Part shown: positions 49,217-61,837 of the stretch, one piece after another | How the letters are laid out: every line of letters begins with the position of its first letter | Position numbering within the stretch: position 1 is the stretch's first letter | Origin: Epinephelus fuscoguttatus | Lineage: Eukaryota > Chordata > Actinopteri > Perciformes > Serranidae | NCBI RefSeq assembly: GCF_011397635.1 | Contig: NC_064775.1 | Location: forward strand, 15,947,452 to 16,011,451 | Length of the DNA stretch: 64,000 bases | Reading direction: 5' to 3' | Program-made: the position numbers and the translations under genes | The notes under the pieces: model-generated | Told to the model about the DNA's origin: nothing | Databases searched by the model: none | The model's input: only the letters and a program-made list of their open reading frames with translations

Positions 49217-52200
49217 TTAGAGGACATTTGCTGGAGATGGCGGTGTTGGCTTGTCCCTTGTCTGATTTTTCTCAGTAGGTGTCTGTCGTCTGACCTGCAT
49301 GGCTACAAGTACTCCGTTCCTTGAAGTAGAAGAAGACATTCACATTATTACATTACACCATACTTAAGTTTATAACTGAATTCCTCTGAACAACAGAGGA
49401 ATAAACATGCTGACTGTGAGTTCATAAGAATGACTTCATGTACAAATATCCACGTATAAGGACAAGTTGGTAGTTGGCAGGAAAATAAACTCTCAAATAA
49501 ACAGAGGACAGAAATCATTTAGTGAAGAATTATTTATGTTTAATTCATAACAACAGTAGGAAAGTGTCTCACTCTTCAGTGTCTTTGGTTGTTCTTCGTG
49601 GCTTCTTCTCCTCAGAGTCTCTGTGTGACACACTGAAGGATTTAAGAAAAGTCAGTGCTGAACAAACATTTATTTGTGGGGTTTGTCTGAAAAGATCTCA
49701 GTCAATCATTATTATATTAACTGTGAGACACTGGTGTTACAACAAGACAGGTGATTAAAGTTTAAAATCACCTGTTCTGATGTTTCCTTATAAGCAGGAT
49801 GATGATGACTGCAGCAGCAACACAAACACAGGACACCACGACCAACACAGTGATCCAAGTGACATCTGTGAGAAGAGAGGAAAGTTAGTAACACTCAACA
49901 TTCATAAAGCAACTACAGATCAAATGGTGAGACTGACACGAGACCACATAAAAGGTAACGCCGAGGTGTTTCTCACCATCAGCAGACGACAGCGTGACCT
50001 CAGGAATCATGGTTAACACCTCTATCTGAGGACCAGAGAGCACTCGCACTGCACATCCAACCTGTGTGCTGTTGCCATGGAGACGAGGCAGCACGGCTGT
50101 AGCGGTGACAGTGACTGTAGCGTTGGTGTTGGTGACACTGGTAGAGTTGTAGTGAGGGACAGTCAGTGTTACTGTGGGAGCAGGTCGACCTGTGGCCGAG
50201 CAGGACACAACTGCCTCTTCAGGAGAGTTTGATTCTCTGACATGTAGAACGGGTTCATGCAGCTCTGCACACACCACACATTTAAAAACATCACATCAAG
50301 TTTTTACAGGACAGACTTTAAGGATGATGGAGATGTCTTTAATAACACTGTAAGGTTCTTACCATAGAGTTGGAGGCAGGTTGAACCAGTCAGAGCTCTA
50401 TCAGGGTGGATTTTAAACACACAGTGATAGCATCCTTCATCTTCCTCCGTCACCCTCCTGATAACTATGGAACAGTTCTGCAGTCCAGCATATTTAAACT
50501 CCATTTTATCTCTAAAGTCAGGATTTACATCCCTAACAAAGTATTTGTTGTAAGATGCAAGATTCTTCACCCTCTCAGGTAAAACTTTCTGCCATCTAAT
50601 TTGAAGAACATCTTTAGGTTGCATCAGCTGACAGTTTAAAAGAGCGTCTTCTCCCACTGCTGCCATCACAGTCTGCTGAGTCTCTATCACAGCTGCTAGA
50701 CCTGCAGGGAGGACAGTTCATACAGTCCATGAAACTCCACAGATTCACTTTACTGGACAAAACATGTCTTATATGGGGTTTGAATCAGAAAACTGGATTT
50801 ATACTAGGGCTGTGCATCTTCACTGGTCTCCCGATTCGATTCGATTACGATTATCCTGTTAACGATTCGATTCGATTCGATTCCACGATGTATCACGATG
50901 CACTGCATTCTTAATTTCCTATATTACTGAGCATGGTTACTTTTTTAATCAATTAATACAAGCAGTCAGATAAATATGAACTCCCTTCTTTATTAGAAAG
51001 TGCTTCAGGATTACCGGTAAGTAACATCGATGTCTTAATAAACCAAAATAAATGAATTAAATTAAATAAAACAAATACTTCTGCAGGCCAGCTGCAACCT
51101 TTAGCAACTGTCCTGTACTCAAAAAAGGACACTGAATGTCTTGAATGTGGCAAGCATCAGAAATATGACTTGAGTCTGAACAAAGCAAGCAACAGCAGTA
51201 TTTCTAACAGTAAATACTAAAATAGCATCAATAAAGCACAGTGTACTTCTTCTTCAAAAACATAAATAACATAAACACAAATAACATAAATGTCAATGTA
51301 TGAACAGCAAATTAGGCTTTAAACCAAAATAAATTGTAGAAGCCTAGTAGCCAACTACCTATAATCTTTGTGTGAAAATGGTCATCCTCCCTAAACCACA
51401 CATAAATCTGTCTTCTACTGTAAAACAGGGTACTTCCTGAATGTGGCAAACATCACAATGTGTCTGAACACAACAAACCACAGGTAGCAATGAACTACTA
51501 GTTTATACAGTGTAGTGTACTGTTTATGATATCAAAAATGTTAACAGAAGCTCCTAATATTAAATCCAATTGTAAACTGAAATAAAGAGTATAGGCCTAG
51601 CCTACCCATTGTGTGGAAATGGTCAATCCTCAAAACAAAGCATTCTAGTGCTGTAATCTACAAAAAGGTTTTCAAATAGCAGCACTGGACACAGGGCACT
51701 TCCTGAATGTGCCAAATATCACAAACATGGCTCACTGATCAGCATTTGGGAATTTGTAGGTTCTTCTGTAAGAACACCAGTTGATCCACATGTTCTGGCT
51801 TGAGAGCACTTCTCTTTGCAGTGACAACATCTCCTGCAGTGGAGAAAACTCGCTCTGCAGACACGCTTGTGCCTGGGATACACAAGTACCGCTTTGACAG
51901 CTGAGAGACGAGGAAATGTGACCTCCTGGACACGCCACCAGTTTAAAGGATCCTCAGTTAGAGGGAGAGCTGGGGCTTTACAGTATCTCTCCATTTCCTC
52001 TTCAGCCCTGGCATAGGGGGTCTTTGGTTCTACTGTACCTTCAGTGTCAGTGAAGGACTGTCCCAGCAAACTCACAAGCAGTGATGATGGGGCCTTTCTT
52101 TTGGGAGCAGAGGGGCTGTCCTCTGTGGGTCTCTCTTCTTCCAGAGTCCCCATTCCCCCAGGCGCTTCATCCACTTCTGTCCTCCTGAGTGTCCTCTCAT

Positions 52201-55188
52201 CCTTGGTTTGAACAAAAGAACACAAAAAAGAAAAGTGCATTAAACTAACAGTTAGCACTTATTCTGTCAAGCTCACATTTATTAAGATAATTTTTTTCTG
52301 TCTTATAAAAACTTTCACTCTTTGTAACTACTATTAATACTATTATGAGCATTTTAAGTTTGTTTTAATAAATTTTACATGAAACCTGGTAAAATTACCT
52401 CCAAAGATGCAGCCTCCTCGGTCACTCCTCTGTAGATCTCTCTCTTCTGACATCAGTGTGGTTGCATCCTTCATTGGCTTTAATGCACTCACAGCGTCCT
52501 CTGCATTTGACACATCTGTTTCATTGAGAGTGCAGAGGTCTGACTGTCCTCTCCTCACCTCTGGAGACAGCAAGGTGGCACAGATTGCAGGTTATTGCTC
52601 CAAGAACCTCTCGACCATGCCGTATGCACTGTTCCACCTTGTGGCAATATCAGTTAGCAGCTTATGATTTTTCAGGCCCAGACATTTCTGTTTCACTTTC
52701 AAAGTGTGGTTCGCTATAGTGCTGCGGTGGAATAATGTTGTTATCCGTCGCACTCTGCCCAGAAGCCTGGAGAGCGTGGACACCTGAAGCGCCCTCTGGG
52801 ACGCGAGATTCAGCTTATGGGCAAAGCATTTCACATGAGGGAATTTTCCGACTTGAGCTGCAACAATCATATTAGACGCGTTGTCTGTCACCAGCACTAC
52901 ATCTTTCTCTGACAGCTGCCATTCTTCCACAACATGAGACAGCAGCTCGGCCAGATGAGCACCTGTGTGAGACTCGTACACGGCTCTCGTTTGCAGCACG
53001 TGCGACAAAATCTGCCAGTCCTCGTTAACGTAATGCACCGTTACTGTTAAATAAGACTCGGTCGCAACAGACGTCCAGGAATCACATGTTATGGCTACTC
53101 GACTAGCTTGGCTCATTGACGCCATTACCTGGCCTTTAGTTTCATTGTAGACTTTGTCTGTGAAGTGGCTACGTGAAGGAAGCTTATACCGTGGCTCCAG
53201 CGTCTTCAACAGGTGGCGAAACCCGGAGTTTTCCACAACCGAATAAGGCCGTAGATCCTTAGCTATGAAAGCCGCCACAGACTGGGTGATTCTTTTAGCT
53301 TTCTCAGCATTCGGCGGCAAAATTGACAGTTTTTCATCAATTCTTGGCTGAGCTGGATCCGGTCTTTCCTTCACGGTGGCAGGCGTTAGCTTCTCGGAGT
53401 GAAAACGGCTAACGTGATTCCTCAAGTTAGTTGTATTTCCAAGATATTTAATTTTTGTGTGACAGACTTTACACACAGCGTGCGTCTTGTCCAGTTCGTG
53501 CTTCCCGGTAATTTCATAAAATCCGAAATGTGCCCAGATGTCCGCTTTCAAAATACTAGGTGCGTTTTTTATTACTGGCTCTCGATGAGTTTCGTCTGCC
53601 TCCGCCATATTGCACTGATGTTGTTCTCCCACAATTCAATGCGATGTTACTATGACGACGTTATTTTGAAATCGACAACTTTATTAACCAGTCGCGACCG
53701 GAAAATCAAGCAGCAACGTGAGGATGCTATAATCGATTATGCTCAGTCAGTGCATCGATGCACAATCGTCCATATCCGCACCGCGATGCATCGTAGAAAT
53801 GATTAATTTCAACACCCCTAATTTATACACACATTTTACAGTATATAATTCACTGGTACTGTTGTTCCAGTTGCCTAAATTTGGCAATAACACGCTATGC
53901 TAGGTCACTAGCTCCCCGGTGCGGGCAGAGACAGACGAATTGTCTTCTCACTTCCAGGCATCATTATAATTTTTAAATAAAGATTATATCCCCCACGTTG
54001 CATCTCTGGTAATTATTTTGAACAAATAAAATGACCTGCAGTTTGGGGCTGCGGTGTGTAAAGAGTGCAGAGGAGGAGAGGAAGAGCGCTCAGGTGTACG
54101 CATCTGTTCAGTGGAATTCTCTGAGAATATCTAAAGCTTATTTAGAAGAGCATTATAAGAATAAACGCGTGACTATTTAAAACAGGAAGGCGGAGAAGAC
54201 AATGAGAAGAGGAGGAGGAAAAATTGAGAAGAGGAGAATAAAGAGGAGAGGAAGCTGAGGAAATTTGGTGTAGGACCTATGCCCGTTACTTGCTGCTACT
54301 TGAGATGTTTCACCCGGCGTCACCTGTCTGACACACAGCTTGAATAAATGTCCATTTCCTCATCTTAAAAAAATATCAATACAGCGCCACCCAGTGTACA
54401 TACATGGTAAATACAATGAATGTCTGCTGACTATTTTGCATGCCAACCAATGTCCTCAGCCATGCTCAATCTTATTTTTTCTTCTTAAAATCTACCTTTG
54501 ATTGAAGGTAGACTTTATTACTGTTTTTGTGTGAAGGGAGATTGGCAATTTAGAATTCCATTGTATGGTGTAAACCATTGAGTTTTTTTTCTGTGCATAT
54601 GACAATAAACTTCTTACATCTTGACAAGACTCAAGGTCAAGAGGGTATAGGTCAAGAGCAGGTATAAACCTCCCTGCAGGGCGCACTTGTAAGCATTAAA
54701 AAAAAACAACCATTTATTTATTTACTTTTTGCATCAGCACATATGCAGAAATACACAAATAGATAAAAATAAAACATCAAATAAAAATAAAAAGATGCGG
54801 AAGGGGTGCCCTGTTCTCCACATGAGTACCTGCCCTGCAAAACGTGTTTGCACACTGCAATAGTGTGAACCGCCGAAACTACAATGAACAACACAGCAGT
54901 TACACAGCTGTGGTAAAGAGAAATAAATCAAATACAGGCCTGTACTGTATAAAATATGAGAAAGACAGATTTATGTATCACTTCCTCATCTTTCTGAAAG
55001 ACTCACACCGAGCACAGGAAATGCATGACTGCCTGGGGACACATTTTTACTTCTTACTGTACTGTATCTACTGTCAATATGCGGAAGTTGTCTCTATGTG
55101 CAGCAGGTTTACACAGTTTTCTCTGCTACTTACCTTTCTGAATGAGTCCCAAAGCACAAATTAAAAATATAACTGCATGTTGTGGCAT
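49217..55188 (-). CDS. CD200-like membrane glycoprotein, unit B
   Basis: Exons: E1 55134-55188 (signal MPQHAVIFLICALGLIQK), E2 50363-50701 (V), E3 49977-50264 (C2), E5 49772-49865, E6 49573-49620, E7 49217-49319. The total is 927 nt, or 308 aa, in frame throughout. The V domain is the most divergent of the short-exon units: 'IRWQKVLPERVKNLASYNK', 'VRDVNPDF' and 'CYHCVFKIHPDRAL' replace sequences shared by the rest. C2 is nearly invariant. A deletion in E7 removes the usual 'TRKLNFE' end and supplies a new in-frame stop ('PSPANVL'). The acidic exon is lost. Intron 1 (4.4 kb) contains a decayed hAT transposon. Predicted CD200-like surface ligand with altered receptor face. Confidence 0.8.
50805..53820 (-). 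mobile_element. Decayed hAT transposon with BED finger
   Basis: Ends 'TAGGGCTGT' and, inverted, 'TAGGGGTGT', with a perfect 8-bp target duplication 'atttatac' at 50797-50804 and 53821-53828. The single, empty version is present in the paralogous intron of unit G at 24878-24885. Transposase pieces on the minus strand: 52592-53632 contains a BED zinc finger ('CKVCHTKIKYLGNTTNLRNH'), then 'SHFTDKVYNE', 'TCDSWTS' and 'VTDNASNM'. A stop follows 'ERFLEQ', the region up to 52,380 continues, and the C-terminal dimerisation segment lies at 51719-52258 ('DPLNWW') with a frameshift near 51,925 before 'TSVSAERVFSTAGDVV'. The middle of the transposase also appears deleted. Not autonomous. Confidence 0.92.
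54047..54530. other. Insertion of unknown type in intron 1 of unit B
   Basis: Compared with units G and D ('gacctgcagtttgaggctgc' followed at once by 'atgtgaagggagattgg'), unit B has about 480 bp of extra sequence here, purine-rich near 54,070-54,260. No ends or duplication could be defined by eye and no coding potential is recognised. Confidence 0.5.
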
Positions 55189-55199
55189 ATTTCGGCATA

Positions 55200-56400
55200 A
55201 TGTAGCTCCCGCTGACATCTGAAAGTCTTTCTTGCTTACTTTTGTTTAAGTTTTAATGGCAGCTTTCATGTGCTTTACCGCCACCTACTGGACCGGAGTG
55301 TGGCGGAAACAAAAAAAGGACTAAGTTCTCTCTGTTATTCCTGTTACTCTTAATTAAATAAATAGAGGTTTATGAATATTCCTTGTTGTCTTTCTAAGTA
55401 CATTCCCTCATGAAATACTGTGCTTTTCTTCATTTAGTCCTGTTATTAATTGCTTTCCTACTTCTTCATATCTGCTGTAATCCCATTGTACATGTCAGGA
55501 GGCAGCGTGCACATCCCCTCAATATGTGCATTTGCTCCCCCCAGTAAAAACATTAAAGACTTTTATTCTGAAATAAATAAAGACATTTCCACCATAGACT
55601 GGTGCATAAAAAAATCAAGTGTTTGATGCCGCAAAATTTTACTCTGGAGGACCCCAAACCCTGCTTCACATGTTTGCCCCAACATTGAAACAAAACCTAG
55701 GCCCTTGATGTCAGGAGTGTTACTTCCTCTAGATATAATCCAGGACATGAAAAACATTATTCACAAGTGAAACCACTCATAACAAGTAAACATCACAGTT
55801 TAATTAACTGAGCAAAAATAAATACATTTAAGTAAAGAGAATAAATTAAAACATAATGCACAGCACAGGTTAATAATACAGTGTTTGACAGAGCAACAAA
55901 TAAACATTGAACACTAAAGTGCAAAACTGCAAGAAAAGTGCAACATTCCTAACACACTTATATATCATGTCTATTTTGTAATATGTCTCGTATAATTTAA
56001 AGTTTATAGATAAATATACATATAGTTTGATACAGCCTAAATACGCTGATCTGGATTAAAGTCATCACTGATCACTGATTGCTTCACATGTCAACTTCAT
56101 TGATCACTTCATAAATAGTTCGAATTTGTTGTGCAAACAATTTCAATCTATTGTATTCCTTGGTTAGACTTGGGCTCATCTTCCTCCTCCTTTCTCTAGT
56201 TCCTGACAAAGCACACTAGATGGCGGTCTAGCCCCATACAACATTTCCTTGTCATCAAAACACATCAGCTTGTATTCTGGTCATCTGCCTGTTAGATTAT
56301 CTTGAATCAAACCTTTACTATTGCACTGTGTTGCAGTCACTGTGACTCTGAGTTAGAGTGAAGTTACCTGCTTCAGAGCTCTACATGTGATTAAATCAAC
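55200..56400. other. Spacer between units B and A
   Basis: 55,490-55,890 repeats the block at 18,640-19,050, and 56,200-56,390 repeats part of the 3' flank block ('aagcacactagatggcg', 'cttgtattctggtcatctgc'). These are probably 3' flank sequences of unit A. No gene recognised. Confidence 0.5.
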
Positions 56401-56705
56401 TCAAATATAGACTCTTTGTAAACCATGTATTTGTGTCCATATGTCAGAATCAAAAACTGGTCACTGTTGTTGCATTGTCACATTCTACAAAGCCCAAAAT
56501 ATGCTTTGCTTTTAGCTCCAAAAAGTTAAAGTGCTGAGCATTGAAATGAAAAAGAAATGGTTATTTTGAAAGCTGCTGGTGGAATCTTGGACACCAGCTT
56601 TTAGCTTAACTCACTGTTATACCTCTAAACTTTTGATGCCAAAAAAGCAGATTTTTATAATGCTTGCATGCTTGAATGTTAGCTGTGTCAAATTCCAGAA
56701 GCTCG

Positions 56706-59700
56706 TTAAACGTCACTTCTTCTGGTACCCTTTAACCTGCCAGGAAGAGAGGAAAGTTAATTATATTTTACCCATGGGGAGAATTATGCCACAGGTACAT
56801 TAACAAATGTCTTTGTGTCAAATATCTTACCTTTTTCGCTTCATTGCAGCAGCAGCAATGATGAAGCAAATAAACATCACTGCAGCAATCACGAGTGCAA
56901 TCCCTGATGACGACAGTGTTTTCCCTGGAGACACACACCTCGAGGTTAGTCATACAAGTAGAATTCCCCAGAAGAGGTAGGGGAAATTTTCAAGGTGACA
57001 TTCTTACTTTTACATGCTAATAATTCATTTCCCTGATCTGTCAGATGACCTCCCCAGAGAGCAAAAGACCCGACTCATATTACTGTGATATGAGTTACTT
57101 TTGTGCATGAAATGCAGCTGGAAGTGAAAGTGAAACCAAATCTGATTTTAATGAGTCACTGCACTGCTGACGCACACAGAGACCAAAAGTCTGTTTACTG
57201 TTTGTACGTAGTCAGACTCAGATCACTGAAGTGCATTCACTGAGCATTTCCCAGACCAGACAATAGCGAATTGAGTTCTTGGTTCAGCGGAAGTATTTCT
57301 GAGAAGTTACACAACCAGGCTACTTATAGTAATTGTATCACTTCTCAGACATACTTGTATTGCGATTGACCACAAAGCTAATCATAATACGATTACTAAT
57401 GGTTAATTAGTCGGCTAACTGGCACACCAAAAATAAAATGTTGAAACTTGTTTGTTCCTGGTCAACACTGTGGGAAAGGTGTGGTGCAATGTGCCTTCCC
57501 TTCCAGTCAGTTGGCATAATAACTGTAAACACATTGCTGGGAATGTCTAGGAAGTTCATCTTATGTTATAGGCTGGTAACTTCAAAAAGCAAACACACTA
57601 CAGCTACACCCTTACAAATAAAGGTGCTTATTAGAACCATTTAGAGTTCCTTGGCTTGTTCCCATGGGAGAACCCCTTTTTGGTTCCTTGATGAACCTTT
57701 TTAAAAGGCAGCACCTCGAACCTTTTCAGAGGGTCCTACATAGAGTGCAACATAAAGGATTATACCTAGAATAATGTGTGAAAGGTTCCACCCAGAACCC
57801 CCCAATACACCATTTCCACCAAATTAGCTCTGGTTCTTGAACCGGTACTGTTAAGGATTCTTGGAGCAATCAAGCGACCATGTTTCCACCAGTTTTGAGT
57901 GGAATTATTTTAATCAAGGATGTGTCATCAATGGAGAGCATTGTACATATTACAAAGTTTTCATCTTAAACCTACCAAGGGGAGCTCTTGTATTAGTAAT
58001 TGACTACATTACCCATAGATCTCTCCCCCTCTACACATGGTTTTAGATTAACATGTCAGTCTGGGGCCCAAGGAACCACCTCCAGAAGCCTTGGGTCACA
58101 ACACTAATGGTTCACAATCACGTTTTTCAGGTTGTTCTCAAGCACTATTCCTATGTATACCTATGAAAAGTAATGCACCAAAATTCGTATCAAACCCATA
58201 TTATAATGAGCCAGTAATTTGGGAAGGCTGCGATCACATTACCAATTCACTGATGGGCACAAAGAAGGAAGTAACCCACATAACAAGGCAGGTTGGGGGT
58301 TTGGATGGGTCACAAAACACAGGACTTTACCCCAAGAGACTTTGTGCATCCTTGGATGGTAAAGGAATTTGCAAGTGCTTGTAGCTTTCATTAGACGGTT
58401 AGGTTTAGGCAAGAAGAGTGGGATCAGTTAGGACTATAGGGTAAGAATGTCAAGGAAAGCCAATCAGAGGCGGAGTAGGAGTCACTCCTTCACTAGCCTA
58501 GAACTCTGAGTTATTTGAAGGTACATCATCAAAATATTACTTTTTCTTAACCTAATCAAAGTGACTGTGCTTGCCTAAATCCCACATACGTACATTATTA
58601 AATAACTTTAGATTTCATACGTATTGTCATTCATAGGGCGCTGATTTGTAATATATCGTATGAACTGCTGTATGAGGAAACATCGCATTTTTAGGGGGTG
58701 GAGATTTTGTGTGACCACCACCACTACGGTCTTTACTATTTCAATGGTGCAGTAGGGTTTGGAGCCAAAACTCAGTTCAAATTAGAAGCGAATACGAAAT
58801 GCCGTAGGTACCGTAAAAACCGCATGGCATGAAATGATTCTAAAGATATTAACTATAGCAGAACGCAAGTAAAATGAATGGATTAAAGGGATTCCAGATA
58901 CATCTTCATCTAAAAATACCATTTAAGACATGCGTAAACATTTAAATATTTTAGGGTGGGGATCTTTAACACCTTTTTTTTTTTTTTTGGTAAAAAAAAA
59001 AAAAAAAAGGTTCTTGAGAAGCAAATGGTTCTGGGTAGACCCTTGGCTCTTCAGGAGGAACACTTTTGGAACCCTTATTTCTAAGAGTGTACACAATTAC
59101 ACATTTTTTTTTGTCTATACAAAACAATTGACATGCATACCTTCCGTCTTCCTCGGAGGTAAAGAGAACAGGATCATCTCCCGCCTTTGTCCATTGTTCA
59201 GCACACAGTCCACCTGTCCCTTCCACTCTGGAGGTACTTGCAGAGTCAGGTTGCTGCTGCTGGTAAAGGTGTGGTCACTGTTTGTTACTGTAGTAGGCTG
59301 CACTGGTTCTGATTCGGTGGCAGGAGGTGAGAATTCCCACCGAATGGTCGGAGCTGGTTTACCTGTAGCAGAGCAGCTGAACACGACCTCCGTGTCTTCT
59401 TCCTCAGGCTCACTGGAGGCATGCACAGCTGTTTTCACCTCGGATATGCCTTAACAGAGAATTGAAACTGGTCATTTGGAGGGTTTCAATCAGCAAAAAC
59501 AATGTTTAATGTTTATTCTTTGAAATCTGTCTATTTCTAGAATTCCTACTCGATGCAAATTTGCTGCAATTTACCTTGCACCGTGAGGCAAGTCTGTTTT
59601 CGTTTGGACCCATCAGGATACACATTGAATGAGCAAATATAACAGCTTTCATCCCCCCAGGTTACATTCTTCAGGATAATGGATGTTGACTGGAGAGACG

Positions 59701-61469
59701 CCTCTGTGAAGATCACTTTGCCCCTGTAAGGCTGATTTACTTGCTGTCCAAACCGCTTGCTGTAGGTCGCCAAATTCTCAATGGAGTCGTCCTTGAAAAG
59801 CCTCTGCCACGTGACCTGGAGGACACCTGTTGGAAATGGTAATCATCCAATCAACACATTTACTCAAGTACAAGTCTGAGGTACTTGTATTTTACTTGAA
59901 TATTTTATTATATGGTTAGTTACCAAACAACACTAATGAAGTATAGCTGCAATGATTGATTCGTCAGTTGGCAGAAAATTAATTGGCCACTATTTTGATA
60001 ATCACCGATGTCATTTTTCATACAAATACATTTTGTGGTTCCATCTTTTAAAATGTAAGGATCTGCGGCTTTTACTTTCAAATATTTTAATCATTTGGAT
60101 TTATTTTTTAATACTTTTGAGGTCAAGGTGTCACTATAGGCTCTGGTTAACATTGTCATGACATTTTATGTAATTTATACAAACTTAACAACCAGTTGAA
60201 TGGGGAACATATTCAACAGATTAATCCATCATAAAAAATATCATTAGTTGTAGTCTGATTAACAAAATGGATACAAACCCACTCCATCTCAACCAACTAC
60301 CACATCAAAATTCCTTCTTTTACATCAATACATCAGTAATAATAATCTAATGAAATAATATATGATTGTTTAACAGGGGCTGTATTTTTGCAGAGCACTT
60401 TTATTTGTAATACGTTTTTTCTGATTATATACTTTAATTAAGCTACATTTCAATGCAGACTTAAGCTGTGATGGAGTATTTTTGCTACTTTTACTTGTTT
60501 TGTTTACTTCCACCACCACTGGTCACATCTTCACAATAAAAACTGGCATTTAAAGAGACCAAAGAAAGCTTCCGCACCTGCTGTGTTGGCTGCTGTGCAC
60601 CTGTAGTGCGCTTCCCCACCGTAGTCAGCTGTTTTATTTCCATAATTAGTGATCTGCGACGTGCAGGCTGAAAATAAAAACAGCTGAATTTCAGTGAATG
60701 CATGACGAAAAGTAAAACAACCTTTTGTTATGCTTCAGTAGATTAGTTTAATAAAATGTCTTTCCAAGCCCTTTGAATGTAATTAATAATTTAATTTAAA
60801 GGAGCTGCATGTGACATTCAGAGCATAACTTGAATTCAGAGTCTGAGTCAGGATTGTCTGCACTCGGCTCTCAACATGGAGGTCCCTGATCAAGGGTCAG
60901 CCGCAACAGCTCTGTGCTTGGCTGTCTTTCACTCCAAAGTCGTCAAAATCCGGTGCTTGGGCAGTGACTTGCAGTGTCAGATACATACGAAAAAAGGTGT
61001 CCTTTAATGTCAAAAATTGGAAATTTGCCGTGTTTCTTTTGAAAGAGACTGGATGTAAACGTTAAATTTCCTGTGAATACGGAAGTGTATTTTGAAAGAA
61101 GACAATGCATGTAACAAACCGAACTTGATACAGCGCCCCAGAACGTCACCAAGCAACGCACACAGGGTACCTTGCAGGCCGTATGTGAACATGAACAGCC
61201 CGTGACCAAACGTCAATATGTGACAAGGTTGGAGTGAGAATGTCAATCAATGCTCTGAATGTCACATGCTTTCTTAACACAATGATAATAATAATGATAT
61301 TACAAATAGATTTAATTTAGGCAACATGATAATCTGACTGCAAGGCTGGAGTCTATTCTGTAATATAAAAAAAAAAACCTACAGCAGTGACTATAGAATG
61401 GCTCGCTCTCACCTGTGAGTGTCACTTACCTTTAAACAGCAGACCGGTGAGTATCAGGATCCACATCAT
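56706..61469 (-). CDS. CD200 (OX-2)-like membrane glycoprotein, unit A
   Basis: Six exons: E1 61430-61469 (signal MMWILILTGLLFK), E2 60578-60667, E3 59575-59826, E4 59141-59449, E5 56831-56924, E6 56706-56736. The total is 816 nt, or 271 aa, close to mammalian CD200 length. The V domain (residues about 14-127) is split by an intron between 'HYRCTAANTAG' and 'VLQVTWQR'. It has 'GDESCYIC' and the extra cysteine in 'QTCLTVQG', a CD200 hallmark. The C2 domain (about 128-230) has 'VVFSCSATGKPAPTI'. The membrane helix is 'GIALVIAAVMFICFIIAAAA' and the tail is short and basic ('KRKRLKGTRRSDV'). By family it is an inhibitory ligand for CD200R on myeloid cells. It differs in sequence and exon layout from units B-K and is the likely founder or orthologue. 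All donors and acceptors are canonical. Confidence 0.85.
57607..59089. mobile_element. TA-flanked MITE in intron 4 of unit A
   Basis: Left end 'CACCCTTACAAATAAAGGT' and, inverted, right end 'CACTCTTAGAAATAAGGGT', with TA on both sides (57605-57606 and 59090-59091). Next to the ends are repeated 'aggttc' and 'gaaccttt' motifs. The interior has a T17/A17 hairpin near 58,970-59,010 and no recognisable transposase. Families with this end are common in fish introns. The TA duplication suggests a Tc1/mariner-like or similar transposase. Confidence 0.65.
60940..61215. repeat. Unclassified interspersed repeat, copy 1
   Basis: The segment 'aaatttcctgtgaatacgga' then 'gtgtattttgaaagaagaca' and 'atgcatgtaac' resembles 63,400-63,560 ('catttcctgtgcaaacaaaa', 'gtattttgaaaagacataat', 'gcatgtag'). 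It lies in intron 1 of unit A. Translations on the minus strand are alike only because the repeat is shared. Confidence 0.5.
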
Positions 61470-61837
61470 CTTCTTCTACAGCTCTACAGACAACACTTTC
61501 AGTTTAAGCCTCTGACGTGCTTTTAAAGGGCGGCCTCAGTGCTTCAATGATAATGAAACTGATAGGTTGCAGAGAGAGGGAGGAGAGAGACAGAGAGAGG
61601 GTAGGGTTTTTCTAGAGAGCCTGCCAGCAACACATTGATTATATCATCTGGGGATTTATGGAATGAATTAATGCCTTAAAGGAAATGTATCAACAGAGAG
61701 AAGTCCTTAAGTGTCAGGCTGTAGATGAATAGATATTTACACAATATGAAAACAGACTATATTTATAATGCTGGACATTCAGGGTTAAACATACTGATAA
61801 TTCATGAGAGAGTGAATATTTTATTAGTCAATTTGAC

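Noticed and set aside
53399-53806. 135-codon plus-strand frame
   Set aside because: Antisense to the BED-finger end of the hAT transposase and running into the transposon terminus.
58930-59226. 174-codon plus frame and antisense frame around 59 kb
   Set aside because: They combine the homopolymer end of the MITE with the antisense of unit A's C2 exon.
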